The notes beneath the pieces are model-generated. The model had not been told where the DNA came from. It ran no database searches and saw only the letters and a program-made list of their open reading frames with translations. The position numbers and the translations under genes were made by a program. From positions 1 to 64,000 of the forward strand of contig NZ_JABFMW010000021.1 in NCBI RefSeq assembly GCF_013359725.1: DNA of 64,000 bases, in the 5' to 3' direction. This DNA is from Pseudarthrobacter sp. C4D7. GTDB lineage: Bacteria; Actinomycetota; Actinomycetes; Actinomycetales; Micrococcaceae. This document shows, in pieces, positions 50,984-59,787 of the stretch (position 1 is its first letter; every line of letters begins with the position of its first letter).

Positions 50984-52714
50984 TTACGGTTTCTCGCCGG
51001 CGACAGCCTTCGCATCTGGAATGGACCCGCGAATATTTTGGACAGCAATATCTCGGATAACCTTTACCTTAGCGGCATTTTTGAACAAAGACGCCAGGTA
51101 CCCGTCAAACTTCTCCTCAGCCGCGTCTTTCATGCTGGAGTAGGCCAATGCTGTCGCATTATCGAGGGCAGGTTTGTCGAGCGTCCAGTTGAAGCCGGGA
51201 TCGTCCAACTCACGACGCTGGAGTTGCGTGAAAACTAAGTGCAAGATCAATCTGTTTCCATGCACAGCGAAGCCCTTTTCCCGGCTATCCGCCCAACCAC
51301 GATCAGGACTAGCGAGGTAGCTATCGACATGCCGTAGAACCTGCACCCGGCGCCAAATAGCCGTCGACGTCGTTTGTGCGTTGAACAGTGCCTTATACGG
51401 GGCTCTAGAAGTGTCTACATAAAGCCGGGAAATCTCACGTTTCGCCTGGGTGGCGAGGTTAACGTCGTCCGCCGCACAAGCGAGGGCGACTACAGCTTCG
51501 TCAAACGAACAGCCTGTTGAACTTTCCGGCTCCGCTTCACCGTTCCGTACAGCATAGATATATCCATCAACAGCGAATTCGTTCCGAAGCCTGTCCTGCT
51601 CCGGGTCCAAACCAACGAAGTCTCTTCCCCCAATTCGGTTCTGAGTGTTCGTGGCCCTTGTTACCCTGCTAGCAAAGTCTTCGTCCGCCTCATCCAGCGA
51701 TATGAAGCGTACGCTAACCCTTACTTGGGCAAGCTTTTCGGAATCTGTCGCCGCGGTAAGACTTGCAAGTGATCCAACTGTTTGGGCTCCGTTAACAACC
51801 GAGGCACCCTTAACGTTGAATGACCCGAAACGGCGATCCCCTCCTCCAGCAAGCACTTTCTCATAGGATTTGCACAGTACAGTAATTCCGTTGTTTAGAT
51901 ACCAGAACTGTTCGGGGCTTTGGAGGGCTGTTTCCTTAACCGACTTGTTGACCTCAGAGTCACCAAGGAAAACACGAACATTCTGTGCTAGAAGCTGCTC
52001 ACCGTGTGTAGTTAGCCAACTTGCTACGTCGCTACCCTGAACATGTCCGTACACAGCACGGGGCGGCCCATCGATGGAGCCCCAGTCCGAAAGAGACACT
52101 TGTAAATCGATATCACCTGCTTGTTGTTCCTCAACTAGCAGTCGATGAATTTGGGCTTGGTCGAGATATGAAAACGAAAGTGAATCACTCACAGAGTCAT
52201 TTTGATCATTAACGAAGTCAGTCATTACAGAACCCACCGCCTCAGCCAAAGCGCCAGTTCCCATATGAGCGAAGACAATATCTACCTTGATATCCGTCTT
52301 CATGAGCACTGCCTGGAGCTCGTGAACACGTGCGTTGACTTTCGAGTTGAATTTGTGCCACCGCATCGAGAGCAAGTCATTGACGCCTTCGCGAAACTTC
52401 ATCATTTCCGCGGCTTCGGCACTTCCTTTTCCAGCCTCAGACCATTTGGTCTGCACGAGAATAATTTTGCTGTCGTCAGGAAGGATGGCAATACCATCTA
52501 TACCATTATCCTCCCCGCCATCCACAACGCTTTGGGCTGCCTCCACCGCGCTCAAACCGGAACGCTTCATCATTACGAATGCAGTAAGAGCTCTGGTCAA
52601 CTTGAATGTGGCTTGGTTAGCTTCGTTGTGACCTGCTACGTCAGACATATCAATGTGAGCTATGATTTCCGCTTCCAGCCGGTTGCGGACCTGCTGAATC
52701 TGCAGGATCCCCAT
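50984..52714 (-). CDS. AIPR-family abortive infection protein with nuclease-like N-terminus
   Basis: The 576-residue protein carries the AIPR signature (FWYLNNGITVLCKSY, ASVVNGAQTVGSL and later NTQNRIGGRDF), known from abortive-infection phage-resistance proteins. The N-terminal region has GGEDNGIDGIAI followed by IILVQTKW (D73, Q88, K90), a PD-(D/E)XK/Mrr-like D...QxK arrangement that would give it DNA-cutting activity. AAGGAAG lies 8 bases before the ATG. It stands alone between the permease relic and the nitrilase operon, and appears lower in GC than the operon. Expected to act on foreign DNA or to trigger cell death; the exact mechanism is unknown. Confidence 0.83.
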   Translation of the reverse strand: MGILQIQQVRNRLEAEIIAHIDMSDVAGHNEANQATFKLTRALTAFVMMKRSGLSAVEAAQSVVDGGEDNGIDGIAILPDDSKIILVQTKWSEAGKGSAEAAEMMKFREGVNDLLSMRWHKFNSKVNARVHELQAVLMKTDIKVDIVFAHMGTGALAEAVGSVMTDFVNDQNDSVSDSLSFSYLDQAQIHRLLVEEQQAGDIDLQVSLSDWGSIDGPPRAVYGHVQGSDVASWLTTHGEQLLAQNVRVFLGDSEVNKSVKETALQSPEQFWYLNNGITVLCKSYEKVLAGGGDRRFGSFNVKGASVVNGAQTVGSLASLTAATDSEKLAQVRVSVRFISLDEADEDFASRVTRATNTQNRIGGRDFVGLDPEQDRLRNEFAVDGYIYAVRNGEAEPESSTGCSFDEAVVALACAADDVNLATQAKREISRLYVDTSRAPYKALFNAQTTSTAIWRRVQVLRHVDSYLASPDRGWADSREKGFAVHGNRLILHLVFTQLQRRELDDPGFNWTLDKPALDNATALAYSSMKDAAEEKFDGYLASLFKNAAKVKVIRDIAVQNIRGSIPDAKAVAGEKP

Positions 52715-52855
52715 ATTTGAGCTTCCTTTTCGTCCCGATATTCCCGCGCCAACTTGGTTCTACAAGCAATCCTACTTACTTGGTCCAGCACCAAGGCGCC
52801 ACGGTGCCCCGACATTGGTAACAATGCTGGCTTAAAGGTCGCTGGCGTGATGTAA

Positions 52856-53635
52856 CTACAGCCGCCGCTGCCGGAACATCGGGAACGATTCCCGCACCCG
52901 CTCCACCGTTTCCAGCAAGACCTCCACCACCCGCACCCCAGCGGCAAGCCCAAGGTCCGCCTCGACAACCCCCATCGGGTCCACCAGCACGCTCCTCCCC
53001 ACCGATACCGGCGGCGCCTGGCACACCCCGGCCACGTACACGCTGTTCTCGATCGCCCGGGCTGCGTTCAGCGCCAGCCACTGCTCCGTCTTGTGCTCCC
53101 CCGGCACCCAGGACGAGCAGACCAGCAAAACCTGCGCGCCGGCGTCGGCCAATGACCTCGCCAGCTCCGGGAACCGCAGATCGTAGCAGGTCATCAGCCC
53201 GAACCGCACTCCCCCGTGCTCGAACACCACCGGCTCAAGAGATCCGCCGGGCTTGATGAACTCGGACTCCCCGAAGCCCTGCGCGTCGAAAAGGTGGATC
53301 TTCCGGTAGAAAGCCAGCCGACCGCCGTCGGGCCCGAAAGCCACCAGCGTGTTGTACGCCCTGCCCGGCTCGTCCGAGGTTTCCACCACGCCCGCCACCA
53401 GCGCGATGCGGTAGCGGGCGGCGATAGCGGCAAGCTCCCGGCAGACGGGGCCGTCCAGCGGTTCGGCCACCGCCGGGAAGGTGGCGTCCACCTTCTTCTT
53501 CTCGTAGGTGGCGTACTCCGGGAAGGCGACCAGCGCGGCGCCGTCGGCCGCCGCCCCGGCGGCAAACCGGCCGGTCGCGGCGAGGTTGGCCCGGATGTCG
53601 GCGCCCGACTCCAGCTGCCCCAGCGCTATCCTCAC
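52856..53635 (-). CDS. Nitrilase-family carbon-nitrogen hydrolase
   Basis: The 259-residue enzyme has the catalytic triad of the nitrilase superfamily: Glu in AALVAFPEYAT, Lys in FYRKIHLFD and Cys in GLMTCYDLRFPE. These enzymes split non-peptide C-N bonds, for example omega-amides. GTG at 53633-53635 follows AAGGGAAGGA at ideal spacing, so I reject a GTG 30 bases upstream. It is the third gene of a minus-strand operon (hydrolase, permease, hydrolase), 45 bases after the permease stop. The context suggests uptake and breakdown of an amide or amine compound under the neighbouring GntR regulator. Confidence 0.85.
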   Translation of the reverse strand: MRIALGQLESGADIRANLAATGRFAAGAAADGAALVAFPEYATYEKKKVDATFPAVAEPLDGPVCRELAAIAARYRIALVAGVVETSDEPGRAYNTLVAFGPDGGRLAFYRKIHLFDAQGFGESEFIKPGGSLEPVVFEHGGVRFGLMTCYDLRFPELARSLADAGAQVLLVCSSWVPGEHKTEQWLALNAARAIENSVYVAGVCQAPPVSVGRSVLVDPMGVVEADLGLAAGVRVVEVLLETVERVRESFPMFRQRRL

Positions 53636-53680
53636 GAGTGTTCCTTCCCTTGGCCCAAAAACCACGCTACAAGACAGAGA

Positions 53681-55030
53681 TCAGGCGGCTGCCTCGACCG
53701 TTGCCTTCTCCGTGGCCGTCATTTCCGGCGGCGCCGCCTTGAAGCCACGGGTGATCAGGGCCAGGACCACAATGCCCAGCACGAGCCAGGACACCCCCAG
53801 CGTAATCGCGTTGCTGTCCAGCTGGCACAGCAGGTACGCGCAGACGGCGGCGCCGATCACCGGGACAACCACGTAGGACACCGGGTTCAGCTGCTGCCCG
53901 GCCCGGCGCTGGCGCACATAGTGGAACACCACCGAAGCGTTCACCAGCGTGAAGGCGGTGTAGGCACCAAAGTTGATGAACGACGTCGACGTGGCCACGT
54001 CCAGGAAGAGCGCGATCAGGCCCACGATGCCGGTGACCACCAGGTTCGCCACCGGGGTGTGGAACTTCTCGCTGAGCCGGCCGAAGACCGCCTTGGGCAG
54101 AACCGAATCGCGGCCCATCGCGTACAGCAGGCGGGAGGCGCTGGCCTGCGCAGCGAGGCCTGAGGCGAACTGTGCCACCACCAGGCCGGCCAGGAACACG
54201 GCACCGAACAGCTGCCCGCCGATCTGCAGGGCGATGGAGCTCGCCGCGGAGGCCGAGTCCTCGAACACGCCGCCGGGGTGCACCAGCTGGGTCACGTAGG
54301 ACACCGACACGAAGATGCCGCCGCCGATCAGGGCCACGAGCATGATGGCGCGCGGCACGGTGCGGCGCGGGTTGATGGTTTCCTCGGTGAGGGTGGTGAC
54401 GGCGTCGAACCCCAGGAACGAGTACGCCGCGATGGCCGCGCCGGCGGAGATGGTGGCGAAGCTGGCGGTGTCGTTGAAGAACGGCTGGGCGCTGGCCAGT
54501 CCCCCGGCGCCGTTGGCGGACACCACGCTGCCGATGGCCAGCGCCACAAAGAACACCAGGACCAGCAGCTGGAAGGCCATCAGCACGTAGTTGGCCTTGT
54601 CCGCCACCTTGATGCCCAGGATGTTCAGCAGCGTGGTGATCACGATGAAGCCCACGATCCAGACGCCGATGGGGATGCCCGGGAACTGGGCGCTGAGGTA
54701 GGAGCCGCCGATGAGCCAGATGACCATGGGCAGGAAGAGGTAGTCCAGCAGCACGGCCCAGCCCACCAGGAACCCGACGCGGGGATCGATGGAGTGGCGG
54801 ACGTAGGTGTAGGCGGAGCCGGCCACGGGGTAGGCGATGGCCATCCGGCCGTAGCTGTGCGCGGTGAACAGCATGGCCACCAGCGCCACGAGGTACGCGG
54901 CGGGCGCGGCGCCGCCGGTAGTTTCGGCGATGATGCCGAAGATCCCCAGGACGATGATGGGGGTCAGGTACGCCAGCCCGAACAGGACCAGCGAGGGCAG
55001 CTTCAGCGTGCGGGTGAGGGTGGTTGTCAC
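53681..55030 (-). CDS. APC-superfamily amino-acid permease
   Basis: The 449-residue protein has about twelve hydrophobic segments and the APC opening LVLFGLAYLTPIIVLGIFG, followed by GRMAIAYPVAGSAYTYV and AAYSFLGFDAVTTLTEETI, typical of amino-acid/polyamine permeases of the YjeH/PuuP type. It starts at GTG with AAGGAAA upstream, 9 bases after the stop of the first hydrolase gene. It should import an amino acid or amine that the two flanking hydrolases process. A decayed copy of part of this gene lies at 48884-49044. Confidence 0.85.
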   Translation of the reverse strand: MTTTLTRTLKLPSLVLFGLAYLTPIIVLGIFGIIAETTGGAAPAAYLVALVAMLFTAHSYGRMAIAYPVAGSAYTYVRHSIDPRVGFLVGWAVLLDYLFLPMVIWLIGGSYLSAQFPGIPIGVWIVGFIVITTLLNILGIKVADKANYVLMAFQLLVLVFFVALAIGSVVSANGAGGLASAQPFFNDTASFATISAGAAIAAYSFLGFDAVTTLTEETINPRRTVPRAIMLVALIGGGIFVSVSYVTQLVHPGGVFEDSASAASSIALQIGGQLFGAVFLAGLVVAQFASGLAAQASASRLLYAMGRDSVLPKAVFGRLSEKFHTPVANLVVTGIVGLIALFLDVATSTSFINFGAYTAFTLVNASVVFHYVRQRRAGQQLNPVSYVVVPVIGAAVCAYLLCQLDSNAITLGVSWLVLGIVVLALITRGFKAAPPEMTATEKATVEAAA

Positions 55031-55039
55031 GGTGTTTCC

Positions 55040-55918
55040 TTAGGGCTTGTAGGACGGCGGTGTCCAAGTGGCCGGGTTAATGCGGCCTTGGTAGACGGAA
55101 AGTTCGACGGCGGGCTCCCCGTCGCGGAACTGCGACCAGGGGCGGTTGAGGTTCTCCGTGCCGTGCGTGCGGACATGCTCGACGGCGGCCAGGTCCAGTT
55201 CCGCGGTGAGCAGCTGCGGTTGATCGTCCGTGGCCTCGGCAAGGGTGTTGCCCTCCGGGTCCACGATGATGCTCTTGCCCTGGCCGGTGGGGCCGGCACA
55301 GTTGACGCTGACCATGAACACCTGGTTCACGATGGCGTTGGCTTTGGCCAGGATCAGTTCCTGTTTGCGGTCCGGGGTGGTGGTTTTGACGACGTTGAGG
55401 ATGACATCGGCGCCCATCCATGCGAGCTGGCGGGACACCTCCGGGTACCAGGCGTCGTAGCAGATGTTCAGGCCGACTCTGCCGATGCCGGGCAGGTCCA
55501 CGGTGGTGAACTTGTCGCCGGGGTCGTAGGGCTCGAACGGGCGCCAGGGGAAGATTTTCCGGTAGTAGCCGGCGAGTTCCCCGTCCGGGGACAGGACCAG
55601 CTGGGTGTTGAACAGCTGTCCTTCGGGGCCGCGCTCGCAGACGCTGCCGGGGACCAGCCAGATGTTGAGGTCCCTGGCCAGCTGTTTGAGCTCTTTGACC
55701 CTTGGGCCGTCCAGGGGCTCGGCGGAAGCCTGGAGCATTTCCGTGCGTTGCTGGTCCGGGTCTTCGTCGCCGAAGAGGTGGAGCTCGGGGAAGACTACAA
55801 GCTTGCTGTGCGGCTGGGCTTCCAGTGCCGCTTTGACCTCCTCGGCGAAGGCCGAGACGGGTTCGCCGATGAGCCGCGGCCGGGCCTGGGCAGCGATGAG
55901 GGGAAGGATGCGTTGCAT
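55040..55918 (-). CDS. Nitrilase-family carbon-nitrogen hydrolase
   Basis: The 292-residue enzyme has Glu in KLVVFPELHLFG, Lys in GYYRKIFPW and Cys in GLNICYDAWYPE, the nitrilase-superfamily triad. It differs clearly from the second hydrolase of the operon (longer, different flanks), so the two probably act on different steps or substrates. GGAG lies 8 bases before the ATG. It is the first gene of the minus-strand operon and is divergent from gntR with a 75-base shared control region. Confidence 0.85.
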   Translation of the reverse strand: MQRILPLIAAQARPRLIGEPVSAFAEEVKAALEAQPHSKLVVFPELHLFGDEDPDQQRTEMLQASAEPLDGPRVKELKQLARDLNIWLVPGSVCERGPEGQLFNTQLVLSPDGELAGYYRKIFPWRPFEPYDPGDKFTTVDLPGIGRVGLNICYDAWYPEVSRQLAWMGADVILNVVKTTTPDRKQELILAKANAIVNQVFMVSVNCAGPTGQGKSIIVDPEGNTLAEATDDQPQLLTAELDLAAVEHVRTHGTENLNRPWSQFRDGEPAVELSVYQGRINPATWTPPSYKP

Positions 55919-55955
55919 GAGTTTGTCTCCGCGTTGGGGTGTGATCCGGGTTATA

Positions 55956-55980
55956 TTAGATCAGAATGAACCAATAAAGG
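55956..55980. promoter_or_regulatory. Candidate GntR operator in the divergent promoter region
   Basis: TTAGATCAGAATGAACC followed by AATAAAGG lies between the nitrilase operon and gntR, just before the gntR ribosome site and overlapping a TATATT hexamer at 55952-55957. The near-identical element at 49086-49110 has a perfect inverted repeat at its core, supporting a protein-binding site. Confidence 0.5.
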
Positions 55981-55993
55981 AAAGGGGGCGGCT

Positions 55994-56758
55994 GTGAACC
56001 GTAAAGTAGCGGTTATGACCGATCAACTGGAGGACACTGTCGACTCCCCGCGTCTCGCCGCCGGCAGGATGCCCGGGATGGAGCGTCGCAGTGCCATGGA
56101 CGCTGTGCGGATGCGGATCGGCATGGCGATTTCGCTGGGGCTTTTGAAGCCGGGCGAGCGGCTGCCGGACCAGGAGGACGTGGCCTTGGGTCTCTCAGTC
56201 AGCCCGATTACTGCGCGGCGCGCGTTGGCGAGCCTGGCCGAGCAGGGTGTGGTGGTTCGCCGGCGTGGGCGGGCCGGCGGAACGTTTGTTGCGGATGCGC
56301 CACCTACGGATGTCTTGGCATCACTTTCGGCGTCACCGGCGGAGTCCCAGGCGGTGAACCGGCTGGTGGACCGGCGGCTGCTGTTCGAGTGCGCGGTGAC
56401 GCACTACGCCGCGGTCAACGCCACGGGTGAACAGCTGGACGAGCTGGAGCGGCTGACCCGGAACATGACCGAGGCCACCGACTGGTCCGTTTACCACCAG
56501 GCCGACGAGCGGTTCCACCAGCTGGTAGGGACGGCGTCAGGGATGGGCACCGCCGTCGAGGTTTATCACGAGACGCTTGCCGAGCTCTACGACTACTTCA
56601 TCCCCTACCCCATCGAGAAGCTACACAAGTCCAACCATGACCACATCGCGCTCGTAGCAGCCCTACGGGCTGGTCGTGTTGAGGAGGCTGTGGAGGTCTC
56701 CCGGAAGCACGTCGACATCCTGCACCGTACGATGTTCATGGGGCTGGCGAAGGGCTGA
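55994..56758 (+). CDS. GntR-family (FadR-type) transcriptional regulator
   Basis: The 254-residue protein has a winged helix-turn-helix (LKPGERLPDQEDVALGL, then SPITARRALASLAEQGVVVR) followed by an all-helical FCD effector domain with RRLLFECAVTHYAAV, ADERFHQLVG and NHDHIALVAALRAG supplying the metal-binding His and Asp residues. The start is GTG after GGGGG. FadR-type regulators repress or activate divergent catabolic operons in response to acids or amino-acid derivatives. Its divergent position implies control of the hydrolase-permease-hydrolase operon. Confidence 0.87.
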   Translation: MNRKVAVMTDQLEDTVDSPRLAAGRMPGMERRSAMDAVRMRIGMAISLGLLKPGERLPDQEDVALGLSVSPITARRALASLAEQGVVVRRRGRAGGTFVADAPPTDVLASLSASPAESQAVNRLVDRRLLFECAVTHYAAVNATGEQLDELERLTRNMTEATDWSVYHQADERFHQLVGTASGMGTAVEVYHETLAELYDYFIPYPIEKLHKSNHDHIALVAALRAGRVEEAVEVSRKHVDILHRTMFMGLAKG

Positions 56759-56984
56759 GCTTCAGCGCAATGACTGCATGACTACGTGCTACCCCCGTGT
56801 TGCTTTTCCCGAAGCCAACCGACTCGGGGAAGCCGCATCGTCCGGAGGCGGTAGTCCAGTCGATGGCACTGATAGCGGGCTCGTTTTCCATGCACAGCGC
56901 ACATTCCCGGCAGACCGGCGATGCATACCCCTTCTGCTACGGCGCTTAGCCTGTTTTGTCGGTTGTGTCGGTTAGGGTTCCGGC

Positions 56985-58100
56985 ATGGAGATGAAAAAGG
57001 ATGCCGAAGGGTGGAACCTGTGCAGCGCCCTCCCCGATTATGAGTGCCACCGTCGCACTCGGAACAAGGGCGGCAAGTACTGCAACACGCACGCCCTTCA
57101 AATGAACCGAGGTGAGGAGTTCAAACCCTTCAGAACGTGGGGCGTGGGCCACGGACTAACCTGCTCCGGGCCGAGGCGCAACGGGGAACCGTGCGACCGG
57201 TTGGTGACCCGGGTCGATCTTCACCCAGGGCCGCTCTGCAAAGGGCATGCGACGCAGCTTGAACGAGACGGCACGATGTGGCAGTTTCCACCTAAAGGGG
57301 ACGAATGGAACGATTGCGCCGCCCTCGACTACAGCTGCGGACGTAAGGCAGTAACAAAAGGCTCACGGTTCTGCGGCACTCACTATAACCAGCACTACCG
57401 CGGGGAACTGACCCCCATCAAGCGGAAGGCGCCCAACGGCACAAGGTGCGTAGGCCCCGGCCCTGACGGCACAGAATGCGGACGGAAGGACATGCACCAG
57501 CATGATCCCATTCCGTTATGCAAGTCCCACACCGCGCAGTACAACGATACGGGCGCTATGCGAGTGATTGTCCCGCGCTACAAGCACGCTTCCTTGGTGA
57601 GGGACGCCGATGGCAACAAGCAATGCACGACGTGTCGACAATGGCTGCCCGTAGACAAATTCGGAAAAGGCGGCTCGGGGGGGCTGGCGTCCCGCTGCCT
57701 ACAGTGCGCTAATGATGCCTCCCGTGCGCGGAAGTTTGGGATTACTCGGGAGACGTACGATGCCCTCCTATCCTTGCAAGGCGGCGTTTGTTGGTTATGT
57801 AAGCAGCTCCCGAACTTCGGCCGCAATTCGCTGAGCGTGGATCACGATCACAACTGCTGCGCCGACAAGTACAAAACATGCGGCGGCTGCATACGCGGGC
57901 TGCTCTGCGGATCGTGCAACCTCGCCCTCGGGCAGTTTGATCACAACCCTGAGCGGCTAGAAGCGGCCTTCAAATATCTGGTAGAAGGAGTGCCCCACAT
58001 CCTGGCGTATTTGCAGTCAAGAGCGGATGTTGCAGCCTTACCGACACGCGATGGAGACACCAGGGATTTGCTGACCCCGTTTAGTTCGGGTGATGTCTGA
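56985..58100 (+). CDS. Endonuclease VII-like HNH protein with cysteine-rich repeats
   Basis: The 371-residue protein ends in a recombination endonuclease VII-type domain: GGVCWLCKQLPN, LSVDHDHNCC, CIRGLLCGSCNLALGQF and a helix LEAAFKYLVEGVP. This fold (phage T4 gp49 type) cuts branched DNA and occurs in phages and mobile DNA. Residues 1-200 hold at least three Cys/His-rich repeats with CSALPDYECHR, YCNTHALQ, LCKGHATQ, FCGTHYNQ and LCKSHTAQ, probably zinc-binding. A middle CTTCRQWLPVDKFGKG repeat precedes the nuclease. It is inserted between gntR and the permease, and may be a mobile or phage-derived gene. Confidence 0.82.
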   Translation: MEMKKDAEGWNLCSALPDYECHRRTRNKGGKYCNTHALQMNRGEEFKPFRTWGVGHGLTCSGPRRNGEPCDRLVTRVDLHPGPLCKGHATQLERDGTMWQFPPKGDEWNDCAALDYSCGRKAVTKGSRFCGTHYNQHYRGELTPIKRKAPNGTRCVGPGPDGTECGRKDMHQHDPIPLCKSHTAQYNDTGAMRVIVPRYKHASLVRDADGNKQCTTCRQWLPVDKFGKGGSGGLASRCLQCANDASRARKFGITRETYDALLSLQGGVCWLCKQLPNFGRNSLSVDHDHNCCADKYKTCGGCIRGLLCGSCNLALGQFDHNPERLEAAFKYLVEGVPHILAYLQSRADVAALPTRDGDTRDLLTPFSSGDV

Positions 58101-58278
58101 CAAATTTTTCCGATTGCGGCCGCAGGCGGCAGGCAGGATCGGACAGCGTTGGGTGCCGTGAGATGTGCCGGGGAACCTCGCTTCGATATTCGCGGACTGT
58201 GCGTGAATGATGTTCGGGAAGACCCGAATTTAGGGCAGCCAGCTGCGGCCAGCCCGGGGTAGGTTGCAAAAGGCACGC

Positions 58279-58308
58279 CCGGCCGAAGCCGGACGCGCCC
58301 TTCGGGCG
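58279..58308 (-). terminator. Tandem hairpins after the permease gene
   Basis: CCGGC-CGAA-GCCGG at 58279-58292... pairs as a 5-bp stem, and CGCCC-TTC-GGGCG at 58296-58308 as another. Both follow the permease stop on the minus strand, with a short T-run (TTTT) further on at about 58268-58271. The decayed copy near 50375-50410 retains a mutated version of this region. Confidence 0.5.
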
Positions 58309-58319
58309 GGTCATCTAAT

Positions 58320-59735
58320 TCAGTCGATGAGCACCGGCTCCTTGTCACAGTCCGAGGCTTGAATGCCACCGGCACCCTTCCGGCCGCCACGGTGGTTCAC
58401 CCAGTTAGCCACCGCCAGCAGCGCCACGAGTCCGAAGGTGCTCAGGAGCTGGGGACGGGAGTCCTCGCCGATGAAGCCCACCGTGAAGATGGCGGCGAGG
58501 ATCAGCAGGCCAAGGGAACTGAGCCACGGGAAGCCGGGCATGCGCAGGGGAAGCTCCGTTCCGTCACGGTCGGCGCGGAGGCGCAGCGCGAGCTGGGCGA
58601 GCAGGGCGGAGGTCCACACCAGCAGACACGTCGAGCCCACGATGTTCAGCAGGACGCCCAGCACCATCTCCGGGAAGGCCAGCTCCAGCACCACCGTGAC
58701 AACGCCAAAGGCAACGCTGGCCAGGACTGCAACTACCGGGACCCGCGCCTTGGATACCGAAGCGAGCCAACGCGGCGCTTCGCCCCGCTCCGCGAGGGAG
58801 AACGCCATCCGGGAAGCCCCGTAGAGGTTGGCGTTGAGCGCGGAGAGCAGTGCAGCCACGGCCACCAGGGTGATCGCGGTGGCCGCACCGGGCATGCGGG
58901 CGGAGTCCAGCACCGCGGCGAACGGGCTCTTCAGCCCCTCCGAACCGACGGGAACCACTGCCGCGATGACGAAGATGGCACCGATGTAGAAGACCAGGAT
59001 GCGCCACAGCACCGTTCGGACTGCCTTCTTCACACTGCGGGCCGGCTCGGCGGTCTCGGCTGCCGCCACGGACACGATCTCGGTACCGCCGAACGCAAAC
59101 GCCACCACAAACAGGGCCGTCGCAATCCCGCCGAAACCGCTCGGCGCGAACCCCTCCCCCATGAAGTTGGCCAGGCCCGGCGACTGCACGCCCGGAATCC
59201 AGCCGAACAGCAATGCGGCGCCCACCAGCAGGAATCCGACGATCGCGGCTACCTTGAGCAGGGCGAACCAGAACTCGAACTCGCCGAAGTTCTTCACGCT
59301 GGTCAGGTTCACGGCTGTGAGCACCATGATGAACACCAAGGCCATCAGCCACACCGGCAGGGCCGGGAAGATCGTGGCCAGCAAGCCTGCAGCACCGAGT
59401 GCCTCGGCGGCGATCACCACCACGAGCTGGATCCACCAGAGCCAGCCCACGGTTGCGCCGGCCACCGGCCCGTAGGCCTTGGCGGTGTAGACGGAGAAGG
59501 CGCCGCTGTCCGGGTTGGCGGCCGCCATCTCGCCGAGTGCCCACATCACCAGGATGATGAGCGTGCCGGCCACGAGGTAGGAGATCAGTACGGCCGGGCC
59601 GGCGGCCTGGATGCCGGCGCCGGAGCCGATGAACAGGCCGGCGCCGATGGCGCTGCCCAGGCCCATCATGGTGAGCTGCCGGGGTTTCAGGGCCGCGCCG
59701 AGGGGGCGGGCAGACGTCTTTGTCTGTTGTTCCAT
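58320..59735 (-). CDS. APC-family amino-acid permease (GABA/AnsP/AroP type)
   Basis: The 471-residue protein has the amino-acid transporter family opening RQLTMMGLGSAIGAGLFIGS, twelve predicted membrane helices, and GGTEIVSVAAAETAEPARSV in the loop typical of GabP/AnsP/LysP proteins. AGAGG lies before the ATG at 59735. It follows the aminotransferase gene by 52 bases on the same strand and is probably co-transcribed, giving uptake plus transamination of an amino acid. A frameshifted copy of its last 125 codons lies at 50441-50822. Confidence 0.87.
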   Translation of the reverse strand: MEQQTKTSARPLGAALKPRQLTMMGLGSAIGAGLFIGSGAGIQAAGPAVLISYLVAGTLIILVMWALGEMAAANPDSGAFSVYTAKAYGPVAGATVGWLWWIQLVVVIAAEALGAAGLLATIFPALPVWLMALVFIMVLTAVNLTSVKNFGEFEFWFALLKVAAIVGFLLVGAALLFGWIPGVQSPGLANFMGEGFAPSGFGGIATALFVVAFAFGGTEIVSVAAAETAEPARSVKKAVRTVLWRILVFYIGAIFVIAAVVPVGSEGLKSPFAAVLDSARMPGAATAITLVAVAALLSALNANLYGASRMAFSLAERGEAPRWLASVSKARVPVVAVLASVAFGVVTVVLELAFPEMVLGVLLNIVGSTCLLVWTSALLAQLALRLRADRDGTELPLRMPGFPWLSSLGLLILAAIFTVGFIGEDSRPQLLSTFGLVALLAVANWVNHRGGRKGAGGIQASDCDKEPVLID

Positions 59736-59787
59736 GGGGATTCCTCTGGTTGTGGGTGGAACGGATTGGGGAAAGGTCAGAAAGGTG

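Noticed and set aside
54278..55969. Plus-strand 563-codon frame opposite the permease and hydrolase genes
   Set aside because: Very rich in Gly, His, Gln and Asp, typical of a shadow; the minus strand encodes intact transporter and nitrilase motifs.
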